From SLQH01 sp964612995 (GTDB lineage Bacteria; Planctomycetota; UBA11346): a DNA stretch of 64,000 bases. How positions within the stretch are numbered: position 1 is the first letter of the stretch; the number at the start of each line of letters is the position of its first letter. The DNA is taken from contig CAZTGE010000001.1 of assembly GCA_964612995.1 (NCBI GenBank), forward strand, positions 50,575 to 114,574, read 5' to 3'. This document shows, one piece after another, positions 1-9,572 of this stretch. Both the position numbers and the translations under genes were made by a program. The notes under the pieces were generated by a model. It saw nothing but the letters and a program-made list of their open reading frames with translations. It had not been told where the DNA came from and ran no database searches.

Positions 1-2477
1 GGCAGGCCGTGCCAGACGCCGACCCCCATCAGGGTGTAGAGCGCGACGTCGGGATCGTTGAGCCAGTTGATCGGCGCGGTGGTCTCACGCAGCCCCAGCA
101 TCGCGAGCAGGTCGTAGACGCCGATCCATTCCAATGCCTGGTTGAGCCCGCTGCCCTCGCCGCCGAGATTTTTTTTTAATGATACGGCGACCACCGAGAT
201 CTACACCACCATCGGGATGAAGAACAGGGTGCGGTAGAAACCGATGCCGCGCAGGCCGATGTTCAACAGGCAGCCCATCCCCAGACCGACGGCGACCTCG
301 GCTACGGCGACGATCGTCATGTACTGCAGGGTGTTGGGCACCACCTCGCCCCAGAAGGTGTCATCGGCGAAGGCGTGCCGGTACTGGTCCAGCCCGACGA
401 ACGACAAGGCGGTCTGCCCGGTACCCGTGTGGAGCGAGAGATAGAGCTGATAGAGCGCCGGATAGAGCACGAACACGAACAGGGCCAGAACCGCGGGCGC
501 GACGAAGACGTAGGCATGCCAGTTGCGGCGCGCCGCGCCCGCAAGCCCACGCATCCCACCAGGGGAGCGGCCGACGAAGCGGCGCCAGAGCAGGTAGATC
601 GCGACGGTGGCCAGGATCAGGCCCGTGAGCGAGAGCAGCAACGGCCAGGCGGGGGGGCGGCTCATGCCCTGGGCCCCACGCAGTTCACCCGGCAAAGCCG
701 CGCGCAAGCTGGTGATGCGTTCTTCGCCGGCCGGATCACCGGCGTTGATTTGACGGATGTAGAACGACCCAGCGCGCATCGGATCCCAGTCGGGGAACAC
801 GAAGCGCTGTGGATCGCGCGCACCTTGTTCCACCAGCTCGGCCAGATCGGCATTGACCGCCGCCGTGTATTCTTCCAGGCCCTGCGCGAGCCGGCGCAGC
901 AGCCGGTCGAAGGTCGCCACGTCCTCGCGGGCAGCGGCGTCCTCACTGAAGGTGAGGAACACCTCGCGCATCTGGGTGCGGTGATCCGCGAGATCGCGGA
1001 TCCGCCGGTGCGATGGCGGCGCGGGCCAGACCTGGGTCGTCTCGACGTAGTTCCAGGCCTGGATCTGGAAGGGCAGCAGCTGCTCGCGGACCGCCACCCA
1101 CTGCGGGTCGTCGCTCTCGAACACCAGATAACCCAGGGTGCGGTTGTCCGGTAGATTGTAGTGCTCGAGCAGCATGGGGATCTGCTTCTGGGGGAAGCGC
1201 CAGTGGCTGTAGAGCCAGTCCCAGGCCGAATCGGGGTACTCGCTGCCGGTGGTGATGCAGGTGATCCGGCTGTTGCCGCCGCCATCGCGGATGTGAGCGC
1301 CGCGGTCGACCGTGAAACCGAGCATCTGCTCGAGTTCCGCCGCTTCGCCCGCATCGGTGTAGGGCACGGGGATCGCGGCCGAGCCGATCTGCTCCTTGGC
1401 CGCCGGGTTCTTCTGCGCCGCGATCATCGCCGCGTGCCAGCCGTCGATCAACATCGCGGCACGGCCCTGTGACAACAAGGCCCGGCTCTCCTCGTAGTGG
1501 CGCTGGGCGGTCCCCGGGCACAGGCTGCCATCCTGGGCGATGAGCATCAGCAGCTTGAAGGCGCCGCGCATCGCCGCGCCGTGATAGTCGTACGCGCCAC
1601 GGGCGAAATCGAAGCCGGTGCTCCCGGCAGTGGCGGCGAGCGGATCGACCGCCCGGGCGAAGAGGTTGGGGTCCTGCCCCTGCATGATCAGGCCGTAGGG
1701 CCGGTCCTGGCTGTCGGCGCCATAGGTCTCGATACCCCAGCGGGTGATCAGCGCGGCGAAACGGCGCATCTCGGCCCAGGTCCGCGGCGGCCGGGCGCGA
1801 CCCTGGGCGTCGACCAGCTCGGCGTAGGCGCCGCCGGCGGCTGCCGCCTGCTCGAACAACCGGGCGTTGTAGGTCAGCGCCTTCGCCTTGCCGGGCGGAT
1901 TGAAGCCGATGATCTTGCCGTGCATCGCCAGCAGCCGCACCGCCTCCTCGGCGTGCTCGCCGCGCTCGACCCAGGCGCGGATGCGCGGGTCGTCGGGGTT
2001 GGCCTGGAATCGGACGATGGCCTGTTCACCGCCATTGAGCCCGAGGATGAAGTCGGGCAGGCCGAGACGCTCGCGGATGCGGTTCTCGCGCGCAACCAGG
2101 TCGTCGAGCGGCCGGATCTGCCCCGCCGCGACCGCATCGGCCAGCTGACTCGGCCAGTAGTCGACGATGTCGGGCGGATCCCCGGCGAGGAAGGAGACGA
2201 AGATCACGTCATCGCGCGAGGCCGACGAGGCGAAATGGAGGTTGGTCTGCACCGGCTCGATGTCCGGATCGCGCGCGGCCTCGGCGGCGAGGTCGTGGGT
2301 GAACCGCCGCGCGTGCATCAGGTCTTCCTGCGGCGAGCCGCTACTCGACCATTGCGTGACCACGCGCCCGCGAGCTTTGTCCGCGGTGGTCAGCACGCGG
2401 GTGATCCCACCCCAGAAACTGATCATGGTCGCGATGCCGAGGCCGATGCACAGGAAGGCCCAGGCGCGAGTGGACAT
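1..2477 (-). CDS. Sugar ABC transporter: solute-binding domain fused to MalF-type permease, interrupted by adapter
   Basis: The protein starts at 2477 (MSTRAWAFL), the methionine directly before an N-terminal membrane segment; an upstream in-frame methionine at 2579 would put basic residues before it. After the anchor, residues about 45-540 look like an extracellular solute-binding domain of the carbohydrate ABC family (for example PPDIVDYWP). A second membrane segment follows at about 620-643, then a MalF/UgpA-type permease starting NWHAYVFVAPAVLALFVFVL. Reading stops at a TAG (203-201) that belongs to an embedded sequencing oligonucleotide. Beyond it, positions 167-1 translate as more of the same permease (SGLNQALEWIG, PINWLNDPD). 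The gene is therefore probably intact in nature, lacks a short segment here, and runs off the window. Such fusions are known from PVC bacteria and imply sugar uptake with a separate partner permease and ATPase. The substrate is unknown. Confidence 0.85.
169..206 (+). other. Illumina P5 flow-cell oligonucleotide (assembly artefact)
   Basis: Nine T residues (169-177) are followed by the exact 29-base Illumina P5 adapter (178-206, starting AATGATACGGCGACCACCGA). The grafted flow-cell oligo has this form, a T spacer plus P5. It lies inside the permease gene and introduces a false stop codon at 203-201. It is synthetic, not genomic. Confidence 0.98.
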
Positions 2478-2618
2478 ATTGGAGGGCTCCGTGCTGCGGG
2501 GAAACGTGCGGGGAAACGGGGACGCCAGCTTGGTACGCCCAGCGGCGGCCTTCGCTGAGGACAAAGACCGCGTGCGCACGCCAGTGGATCAGCCAGCGCG
2601 GCCGTTCGGGCGACGGCC

Positions 2619-3548
2619 TTGGCAGCGCAGCGAAGGCGGCCACGATCGCGTTGTCCGATCGCGACCCCGCGTCGCACCCCGCCACTGCCGGAGCAAGCCC
2701 TGCGACTCCCCCTCTATCAGGTCGACGCCTTCAGCGCGCGGCGTTTCTCCGGCAATCCGGCTGCGGTGGTCTTGTGCGATGGGGCATTCCCGGCTACAGC
2801 GGTGATGCAGGCGGTGGCGGCTGAGAACAACCTCAGTGAAACCGCCTTCGTGAGCGGACCGGCGGCGGCACGCACGATCCGCTGGTTCACGCCCACGCTC
2901 GAGGTCGACCTCTGCGGCCACGCCACTCTGGCCGCGGCCCACGTGCTGCTGGTCGAGCGCGGCGAACCGGGTCCCCGACTGTCCTTCGCCTCGCGCTCGG
3001 GGCCGCTGCACGTGAGGCAGGACGGCGCGCAGCTGTGGCTGGACTTCCCCGCCGATCCGCCATTCCCTGCCGCCGACCCGGAGGCGGTCGCCCGCGTGAT
3101 CGGCGCGCAGCCCACGGCGGTGCTGCGCGGGCGTGAGGACCTGCTCGCGATCCTCTCCGACGCAGACGCGGTGCGTGCGCTATCACCGGATCCGGCCGCG
3201 GTCGCCGCGCTCGATGCGCGCGGGTTGATCGTCTCCGCGCCGGGCGATGACGGCGTCGACATCGTCTCGCGCTACTTCGCGCCGCAATGCGGCATCCCCG
3301 AGGATCCCGTGACCGGATCCGCCCATACCACCCTCACACCCTACTGGACCGCCCGCCTCGGGCGAACGAACCTGGCCGCGCGCCAGCTCTCACAGCGCGG
3401 CGGATCGCTGACCTGCCGCCAGACCGGTGAGCGGGTGCACATCGGCGGTCAGGCCGTGACCTACCTCCGCGGCGAGATCGAAACCGCTGTTGCGAGCACG
3501 GACGGCCAGGCGACGACGTCGAAGACCGAGTCGGCTCCACACAACTGA
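2619..3548 (+). CDS. PhzF family isomerase/epimerase
   Basis: This is a PhzF-like protein of the diaminopimelate-epimerase fold. The N-terminal signature LPLYQVDAFSARRFSGNPAA is clear, and the catalytic glutamate sits in NNLSETAF. The second half carries GIPEDPVTGSAH, the usual glycine-rich signature. Family members isomerise small metabolites such as the phenazine precursor; no phenazine genes are nearby, so the substrate is unknown. The start is uncertain. The only standard in-frame start is TTG at 2619 (309 aa), which has a poor leader. A CTG at 2700, preceded by GGAG with 6-base spacing, would give 282 aa and begins right at the conserved domain. It is followed closely by a DUF2007 gene on the same strand. 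Confidence 0.85.
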   Translation: MAAQRRRPRSRCPIATPRRTPPLPEQALRLPLYQVDAFSARRFSGNPAAVVLCDGAFPATAVMQAVAAENNLSETAFVSGPAAARTIRWFTPTLEVDLCGHATLAAAHVLLVERGEPGPRLSFASRSGPLHVRQDGAQLWLDFPADPPFPAADPEAVARVIGAQPTAVLRGREDLLAILSDADAVRALSPDPAAVAALDARGLIVSAPGDDGVDIVSRYFAPQCGIPEDPVTGSAHTTLTPYWTARLGRTNLAARQLSQRGGSLTCRQTGERVHIGGQAVTYLRGEIETAVASTDGQATTSKTESAPHN

Positions 3549-3567
3549 CCGAGGGGCTCACCGCACG

Positions 3568-4008
3568 ATGAACGATCCCATGGTCCGCATCGGCAGCTTC
3601 GATGACCTCACCCGGGCCAAGATGGCGCAGAACCTGCTCGCGCTCGCGGACATCCCCACCCATCTGGCCAACGAACACGGTGCGCGCTATGCCCATGGCC
3701 TGTTGCTGCCGCAGCAGTGCAGTTACGACCTCTATATCCCCCGCGCGCAGCTGGCCGCGGCCCACGCGATACTTGCGCGCCAGGGGCCGGAGCAAGCGCT
3801 GAGGGAAGACTGCGCCGTCGGAGAGCTGCCCGAGGACGAACGCTACGACGATGCCGAGGCGCTACGTGATCCCTGCCCCGAGTGCGGCTCGCGTTGCGTC
3901 GGCCCGCACTATCCGCTCCGACCGCTGGTGATCCTCAGCGGCGGCCTGCTGTTCCCGCTCCTGCTCTATCGTCGGCATCGCTGCCGTGCATGCGGCCATC
4001 GGTGGTGA
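3568..4008 (+). CDS. DUF2007-type protein with C-terminal zinc ribbon
   Basis: The 146-aa product starts at ATG 3568 (MNDPMVRIGSFDD). Residues about 5-70 match the DUF2007 'putative signal transducing protein' pattern: a ferredoxin-like half beginning with a short strand, then helices with AKMAQNLLALADIPTHLANEHG. The C-terminus has two CxxC pairs (CPECGS and CRACGHRW) flanking a hydrophobic stretch (LVILSGGLLFPLLLY), so it may be a membrane-associated zinc ribbon. It lies 19 bases after the PhzF gene and may be co-transcribed. The role of DUF2007 proteins is not established. Confidence 0.7.
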   Translation: MNDPMVRIGSFDDLTRAKMAQNLLALADIPTHLANEHGARYAHGLLLPQQCSYDLYIPRAQLAAAHAILARQGPEQALREDCAVGELPEDERYDDAEALRDPCPECGSRCVGPHYPLRPLVILSGGLLFPLLLYRRHRCRACGHRW

Positions 4009-4040
4009 TCCCGCACATCGGGATCAGCGACAGATCAGAC

Positions 4041-4237
4041 GAGGCCCTCACAGGTCGCAGTGAAGCGCTCGCAAGGCACACATCGCGAGTAGCGGGTCGG
4101 CCGACCGAGGAACGATTTTCGGCGAAAATGGCGCGTAGCGCCGCCGAAAACGCCAGCGCAGCTGGCGAGTGACAACCGAGGCCGTGGGGGTACGCGGCGA
4201 AGCCGCGAGGGGGCAGCGCCCCCTCTGAGGGGAGCGG
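4041..4237 (+). mobile_element. Dispersed MITE-like element, long group, copy A
   Basis: This 197-bp non-coding element begins GAGGCCCTCACAGGTCGCAG. It aligns over most of its length with the inverse of 44355-44635 (shared CGGGTCGGCCGACCGAGGAA, AACGCCAGCGCAGCTGGCGA and a GGGGGCAGCGCCCCCT hairpin). Flanking 10-bp sequences CAGATCAGAC (4031-4040) and CAGATCAGCG (4238-4247) agree at 8 of 10 positions, as expected of an old target-site duplication. It fills the space between the convergent DUF2007 and NAD synthetase genes. Confidence 0.7.
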
Positions 4238-4278
4238 CAGATCAGCGATCTGGCAGCGTTCCATCGCGCGCGTCGATC

Positions 4279-5895
4279 TCAGTCGGAATCGATCCTGCGG
4301 GCCAGGGGCAGCCGGCGACCGACGCCGAAGGCCTTGCTGGTGACGCGGAGGGTGGGCGGCGCCTGACGACGTTTGTACTCGCTGGTTTCGACCATCCGCA
4401 CCACCCGGTCGACCACGCTCTGCTCCTCGCCGGCGGCGACCAGCTCCTCGCGGCCGGCGCCGTGTTCGATGTAGGCCTCGAGGATGCGGTCGAGCACCGG
4501 ATAGGGCGGCAGGCTGTCGGTGTCGACCTGGCCCGGGCGCAACTCGGCCGACGGGGGTTTGAGGATCGTGTTGCGGGGGATGCGCTCGCGTTCGTGGTTG
4601 AGGTGCCCGGCAAGGGCGAAGACCCGGGTCTTGTAGACGTCGCCGATCGGCGCCAGCCCGCCGTTCATGTCGCCGTACATGGTGCAGTAGCCGACCGCGA
4701 GCTCGCTCTTGTTCCCGGTGGCCAGCGCCATGGCGCGATGCTTGTTGGCGTAGGCCATGACCAGGGTACCGCGGATGCGGGCCTGGATGTTCTCTTCGGC
4801 CACCCCGGCGTCGGTGCCGGCGAAGGGCTCGGCGAGCGTGGCCGTGATCGCGTCGTAGGACCCGATGATCGGGCAGCGGTAGGCGCGGATGCCCAGGTTG
4901 TCGGCCAGGGCCTGGGCGTCGGTCACCGATTCGGGTGACGAGTGCATGCTCGGCATCAACAGCCCGGTGACGCCCTCTGCGCCGAGCGCATCGACCGCGA
5001 GAACGGCGCAGAGGGCGGAATCGATCCCGCCGGAGAGACCGAGGACCACGCGATCCTGTCCGGTCTTGGCGCAATAGTCGCGAAGGCCGGTGACCAGCGC
5101 CTGATGCAGATCCGCGAGCTCGTCGATCGCAGCGGGGGGCTGACCTGGGGCGGCGGTATCGATCACCGCGAGGTCCTCACGCCACCGTTGCAGATGGCCG
5201 TACCAGGTTCCGTCCGGGCCGACCACCCCGCTGTCACCGTCGAAGAGCAGTTCGTCGTAGCCGCCGACCTGGTTGACGTAGACCACCGGGGCGCCGACCC
5301 GCTGCGCGACGTCGGCGATCAACCGGCGGCGCAAGGCGGGTTTGTTGGCGTTGTAGGGGCTGGCCGAAACGTTGACCACCAGGTCGCAGGCACCGACGAG
5401 ATCGACGACCGGATCGCGCTCGTAGGTCGCGGGAGCCAGGGCGCCGGTCCAGATGTCTTCGCAGACGCTCAACGCCACGCGCGCGCCAGCGATCTCCACC
5501 ACCATCGGCTCCGCGCCGGGCTGGAAGTAGCGGACCTCGTCGAAAACGTCGTAGGAGGGCAGCAAGCGCTTGCGATAGACCTGGGCCACGCGTGTGTCGG
5601 CGAGCAGGGCGAGGGCGTTGCCGAGATCGGCCGCGTCCTCGCCGGGGTGCACGCAGCCGATCAGGGTCGGCAACTCCAGCGTGCCGGCGAGACGGTGGAT
5701 CATCTCCCACTGCGCGCGGATCAGGCTGCGGCGATGGAGCAGGTCGCGTGGCGGATACCCGAGACTGGCCAACTCTGGCAACACCAGCAACTCGGCGCCC
5801 GCCGCCAGGGCGCGGTCGTGACACAGGCGGATGTCGCGGGCGATTCCATCCAGATCGGCGACCAGGACGTTGCGTTGGGCCAGGGCGATGCGCAT
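4279..5895 (-). CDS. nadE: Glutamine-hydrolysing NAD+ synthetase
   Basis: The 538-aa enzyme makes NAD+ from nicotinic acid adenine dinucleotide, ATP and glutamine. The N-terminal nitrilase-type glutaminase domain (about 1-245) shows the catalytic triad Glu41 (LPELASLGYP), Lys109 (YRKRLLP) and Cys145 (LSVCEDIW). The C-terminal synthetase domain carries the ATP-pyrophosphatase loop SGGIDS at about 288-293. The start at 5895 (MRIALAQRN) is supported by GGAAGGA about 7 bases upstream; longer reading frames upstream are shadow. It is divergent from the EF-hand gene. Confidence 0.95.
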   Translation of the reverse strand: MRIALAQRNVLVADLDGIARDIRLCHDRALAAGAELLVLPELASLGYPPRDLLHRRSLIRAQWEMIHRLAGTLELPTLIGCVHPGEDAADLGNALALLADTRVAQVYRKRLLPSYDVFDEVRYFQPGAEPMVVEIAGARVALSVCEDIWTGALAPATYERDPVVDLVGACDLVVNVSASPYNANKPALRRRLIADVAQRVGAPVVYVNQVGGYDELLFDGDSGVVGPDGTWYGHLQRWREDLAVIDTAAPGQPPAAIDELADLHQALVTGLRDYCAKTGQDRVVLGLSGGIDSALCAVLAVDALGAEGVTGLLMPSMHSSPESVTDAQALADNLGIRAYRCPIIGSYDAITATLAEPFAGTDAGVAEENIQARIRGTLVMAYANKHRAMALATGNKSELAVGYCTMYGDMNGGLAPIGDVYKTRVFALAGHLNHERERIPRNTILKPPSAELRPGQVDTDSLPPYPVLDRILEAYIEHGAGREELVAAGEEQSVVDRVVRMVETSEYKRRQAPPTLRVTSKAFGVGRRLPLARRIDSD

Positions 5896-6026
5896 CGGGC
5901 GTCCTTCCGGCGGTGGGCGTGGGCCGAGGCGGCCTGGGGCGAGTCTCGTGCCCTCGTGAAGCGGTCCAGGAGCGATTGCTGGACCGGCCCGCCCCCCGGC
6001 AGACAATGGACGATGAGGAGATCGCC

Positions 6027-6749
6027 ATGCGCATCCTCCCAGTCCTGCTGACGCTCGCGACGGTGGCCTCGGCGCCGGCCTTCGATCCCGGGCCGCCACC
6101 ACGCTCGCTCCCCGCGCCACGCATCGCCCCCGTGGACGCCGCGACGCCGGATCCGACGCTCGCGCTACCACCGCTGACCCGTGATCAGGCGCTGGCGATC
6201 TGCCGTTCGCTGCAGCACATGCGCCAGGAGCAGCCGGCGCTCCACGCCCGGCTCGACAGCAGCGGCGATCAGCGGCTCGACGCCGACGAGCTACACGGTC
6301 TCGCCGGACAACGCGCCGACGAACTGGTGGCGCTGATCGACAGCGACGGCGACGCCGCGCTCGACGCGACCGAGATCGATCACGCGCTCGCGGTCGCCGA
6401 CGCCACGAAGGCCGAGGAGCGCGCGGCGTCGGCTGCCGCCCTGGCGACCGAACGCCCCGTCCCCCTGGCTCCGGTGGCCTCGCGCCTGACCATCGGCAGT
6501 GCCCGACGCTGCGTCGTCGATTACGACGTGGTCGACGGGCACTACGACCCGGTGGTCCGTTGGCTACCCAGCGGCAGCGGCGTGAGTGTGTCCGGCGGCA
6601 GCGTGGCCTTCTGGCACACCCCGACCTGCCGCCCGCGAGTGATCCGCCGACGGGTGGTGCCGCGAACACAGATACGCCGCCGGGTGGTGCCGCGATCGAG
6701 GCCAAGCCCCCAGGCTCCGCGTCGGGTGGTGCGACCGCTCGAACGCTGA
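6027..6749 (+). CDS. Exported EF-hand calcium-binding-like protein
   Basis: The 240-aa product starts at ATG 6027, 7 bases after GAGGAG; an ATG at 6006 is less well placed. It has a signal peptide (MRILPVLLTLATVASAPAF), then two EF-hand-like loops about 30 residues apart: DSSGDQRLDADEL and DSDGDAALDATEI, both keeping the acidic ligand spacing. The C-terminal third is basic, with the repeated phrase RRRVVPR(T/S) ending RRVVRPLER. It probably binds calcium outside the cytoplasm and may bind polyanions through the tail. No catalytic domain is visible. EF-hand proteins are plentiful in planctomycetes. Confidence 0.75.
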   Translation: MRILPVLLTLATVASAPAFDPGPPPRSLPAPRIAPVDAATPDPTLALPPLTRDQALAICRSLQHMRQEQPALHARLDSSGDQRLDADELHGLAGQRADELVALIDSDGDAALDATEIDHALAVADATKAEERAASAAALATERPVPLAPVASRLTIGSARRCVVDYDVVDGHYDPVVRWLPSGSGVSVSGGSVAFWHTPTCRPRVIRRRVVPRTQIRRRVVPRSRPSPQAPRRVVRPLER

Positions 6750-6812
6750 GCAGAGCCCGACTCCGGCTCGCTTTTCCATGGCGGCCGCAGGTCGGCTGAT
6801 CAGCATGGCCGT

Positions 6813-7958
6813 ATGCCGGTGTTCGAGCGCATCCGCCTGCGCGAGGTCCATTGGTTGCCGTTGGTGCTGGCCCTGCTGCTGACTGTGTTCGGCGCCGTGT
6901 TCGTGGTCAGCTCGACCCTCGACCCGAGCACCGGGTGGGGGCGCGAGGCGCGGATGCAGCTGGCCTGGATCACGCTCAGCTGCGGCGCCTGCCTGGTGAG
7001 CATGCACATCCCGCTGATGGTCTGGCGCGACTCGGCACCGGCGACCTACATCGCGCTGCTGCTGACCCAGGCCTTCATGATGATCATGGCCGGAACCACG
7101 CTGGTGCCGACGATCAAGGGGGCGCACAACTGGATCGCTCTCGGTTCGCTGCGGATCCAGCCCTCGGAGTTCTACAAGATCGCCACGCTGCTGATGTGCG
7201 CCCGGCTGCTGACCATTCCCGAGGCCGACCCCCGGCGATTCGCCTGGTCGTTTCTGGTCCTCGCCTGCGGTGGCCTGCCCGCCCTGTTGCTGGTGCGCGA
7301 GGACCTCGGATCGGCGCTGACCTTCTTCCCCATGGTCCTGGGCATGCTGTTCTTCGCAGGCATGCGACTGCGCCATCTCGCCGGGATCATCCTGCTCACG
7401 GGGCTGGCAGTCGCTGCGGGAGTGGCGGTGCTGCCGCAGAACGGCTACCAGTACCGCCGGCTCCAGGCCTGGCTCGATCCGCAGGCCTACGCCCTGACCG
7501 AAGGCTATCAGACCATCCGCACGGTGCGCTCGGTCGGCTCGGGACGGTTCACCGGCAAGGGCTATGCCCTCGGCGAGCAGAACCTGCTCGGCTACGTGCC
7601 CGAAAGCCATACCGACTCGATCTACGCCGTGATCGGCGAGGAGACCGGCTTCGTCGGTTCCTGCCTCGCGCTGCTGCTGTTCCTCGGCTTCACACTGGTG
7701 CTGCTGCACGCCGCCGCACGCTGCCGCCAGCCCTTCGGGCGGCTGTTCGTCGGTGGATTCGCCAGCCTCGTCTTCGGCCAGATGACCATCAACGTGATGG
7801 TGGTGCTCGGTCTGATGCCGGTCACCGGCATCACCCTGCCCTTCTTCAGCTACGGCGGCTCGAGCATGCTCGCGCTCTACATCATGCTCGGGATCACCCT
7901 CGCGGCCTCGATGGCCCGGCGCACCGGCTTCAGCCGCTCGCTCTATGCCGAGGGCTGA
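6813..7958 (+). CDS. rodA: SEDS peptidoglycan glycosyltransferase, RodA-like
   Basis: The 381-aa polytopic membrane protein belongs to the RodA/FtsW/SpoVE family, which polymerises lipid II. Family marks are FTGKGYALGEQNLLGYVPESHTDSIY, GEETGFVGS and the closing ITLPFFSYGGSSML. About ten hydrophobic segments are present. RodA is preferred over FtsW by overall length and the short N-terminus, but no mreBCD, pbp2 or ftsI neighbour settles the choice. No strong ribosome site precedes ATG 6813. Its presence with murB (43.5 kb) suggests the organism makes peptidoglycan. Confidence 0.88.
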   Translation: MPVFERIRLREVHWLPLVLALLLTVFGAVFVVSSTLDPSTGWGREARMQLAWITLSCGACLVSMHIPLMVWRDSAPATYIALLLTQAFMMIMAGTTLVPTIKGAHNWIALGSLRIQPSEFYKIATLLMCARLLTIPEADPRRFAWSFLVLACGGLPALLLVREDLGSALTFFPMVLGMLFFAGMRLRHLAGIILLTGLAVAAGVAVLPQNGYQYRRLQAWLDPQAYALTEGYQTIRTVRSVGSGRFTGKGYALGEQNLLGYVPESHTDSIYAVIGEETGFVGSCLALLLFLGFTLVLLHAAARCRQPFGRLFVGGFASLVFGQMTINVMVVLGLMPVTGITLPFFSYGGSSMLALYIMLGITLAASMARRTGFSRSLYAEG

Positions 7959-7979
7959 GCCTGGCACCGAGCAGCGCGT

Positions 7980-8333
7980 TCACCCGCCCTGGGTGCCGAA
8001 CATCCCGCCGAGCAGCGACATCATGTCCCCGTCGCCGAGCGACTTCTGCAGCTGCTCCTCGGGGCTGGCACCGTAACGTTGCTTGTAGGCATCGAGCGCA
8101 TTGGCCATCGCTCCGGCGATCAGGTCTTCGAGCATGGTCGCATCGTCGTCGGCCGCCGCCGCGGCCGCCGGGGCGATGCGCACCCGCTCCACGCTCAGAT
8201 CGCCCTTGAGCACCACGGTGACCGCGCCGCCGCCGGCGCTGCCTTCGATGCGTGCCTCGGCGCGGTCCGCCTCGGCTTGCTGCACCCGTTCGCGCAAGGG
8301 GCCGAGCGCCTGCATCATCTGCTGGATGTCCAC
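7980..8333 (-). CDS. ebfC: YbaB/EbfC nucleoid-associated protein
   Basis: The 117-aa protein has the YbaB/EbfC layout: an N-terminal helix (MDIQQMMQALGPLRERVQQAE), a strand region with GGGAVTVVLKGDLSVERVRI, and an acidic helix with DDATMLEDLIAGAMANALD. Family members are dimeric DNA-binding proteins, often next to recombination genes, which is not the case here. The start is GTG at 8333, 5 bases after GGAGGA, which lies in the last codons of the upstream gene, so translation is probably coupled. Confidence 0.88.
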   Translation of the reverse strand: MDIQQMMQALGPLRERVQQAEADRAEARIEGSAGGGAVTVVLKGDLSVERVRIAPAAAAAADDDATMLEDLIAGAMANALDAYKQRYGASPEEQLQKSLGDGDMMSLLGGMFGTQGG

Positions 8334-8334
8334 G

Positions 8335-9570
8335 TCATTCCTCCTCGGTGGGATGGATCGGCAGATCCGCCGACCGGATCAGTTCGACCCGTGACCAGGG
8401 TTCGCCCGGTGACTCGGGCCAGTCGAGGATGGCGCGGCCATCGTGGACGACGATGTGCGCACCGGGCGGTTGCTCGCGGTCACCGTAGGGCCAGCGTGCC
8501 AGGTCTTCCGGCTTGCGCAAACGCGGCCACCCGTGAGCTGCCGCACGACGGTTGAGCTGCTCCAACCAGCGATCGTAGTCGGCGTAGGCCAGGCCCCGGC
8601 TGCTGACCTGTCCGTCTTCGATGCGGTAAGGCCAGCCGTAGGGATCGCTGCGCAGGACCACGCGCTCGTCGACCACCGCGAGCGGCTCGGGGCCGAGGTC
8701 GCGGGCCCGGCTGCCGTAGACCGTGCGCAACACATCCGGATCGAGCAGATCGCTGAGCTGGGCCGGCGCACGGTCGTACCGGGCGCGGTAGGCATCAGCG
8801 AGCTCCTGCAGCCGCTTGACCCCATAGCTGGCATACTGCTCGCGCAGGGTGCGCTCGGCCAGCCGGCCCTGGGGACTCGCGGAGCTGGAGACGCGCAACA
8901 CGTCACCCCAGTAGGTCAGCTGCCCGAGGCCACCGGCACGGCGTCGGGCCATGGCCTGGATCCAGGCCTGGGCCCAGGTCCGCCCCACGCGTTCGTCGCC
9001 GGCATCGGTCTCGCGATCGGCCCATTGGATCAACACGTCGAACAGCGCCTGGGGATTGTCGCGCTCGAGGTGGAAATCGTCGCTGAGCACCACGACCAGG
9101 TTGCGCCACAGCAGCAGATCGTCCGGATGCTCGAACACCCCGCGGCAGAGGAAGCGCAGCTGGGCATGGGCGTCCATCACCACCGAACCGGTGGTCATCG
9201 CACCGTAGTGGTAAAAAGGTACGAACTGCGGATCCATGGCGATCAGCGCGTCGTAGAGGCGGCGGAAACTGCCACGATGCTCGGCGAGCACGTCGGCGCG
9301 CTCGCCGAGCGGCAGATCGAGGCAGTAATTGAAGTAGCGGTAGCTGGAGATCCACCACAGGCGCGAGACGGTGTTGGTGTGGCCGAAAGCCAGCAGACGC
9401 GAGACCTGCGGACCGGGCAGATATTCCAGGCGCCGATCCTTGCTCATGCCGTAATATGGCCGATCGAGCGACAGCACGAAGCGGAACGGGGCGAGGTTGA
9501 TCCAGTAGATACCCGCTCCGAGGCCGGCGATGAGCGCCGCCAGCACCACACTGCCGGGCCGGATCCTCAT
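8335..9570 (-). CDS. Membrane-anchored hypothetical protein linked to ABC exporter genes
   Basis: The 411-aa protein has one N-terminal membrane segment (VLAALIAGLGAGIYWINLAPF) and a long helical part (about 45-250) of tetratricopeptide character, with motifs such as LYDALIAMDPQFVPFYHYGA. The C-terminal third has YGWPYRI followed by short strands. It sits between an ABC-2 exporter pair and ebfC on one strand, 118 bases after the permease stop, with a repeat in the spacer. A role in assembling or using the exporter is a guess from position only. No catalytic motif was recognised. Confidence 0.7.
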   Translation of the reverse strand: MRIRPGSVVLAALIAGLGAGIYWINLAPFRFVLSLDRPYYGMSKDRRLEYLPGPQVSRLLAFGHTNTVSRLWWISSYRYFNYCLDLPLGERADVLAEHRGSFRRLYDALIAMDPQFVPFYHYGAMTTGSVVMDAHAQLRFLCRGVFEHPDDLLLWRNLVVVLSDDFHLERDNPQALFDVLIQWADRETDAGDERVGRTWAQAWIQAMARRRAGGLGQLTYWGDVLRVSSSASPQGRLAERTLREQYASYGVKRLQELADAYRARYDRAPAQLSDLLDPDVLRTVYGSRARDLGPEPLAVVDERVVLRSDPYGWPYRIEDGQVSSRGLAYADYDRWLEQLNRRAAAHGWPRLRKPEDLARWPYGDREQPPGAHIVVHDGRAILDWPESPGEPWSRVELIRSADLPIHPTEEE

Positions 9571-9572
9571 CG

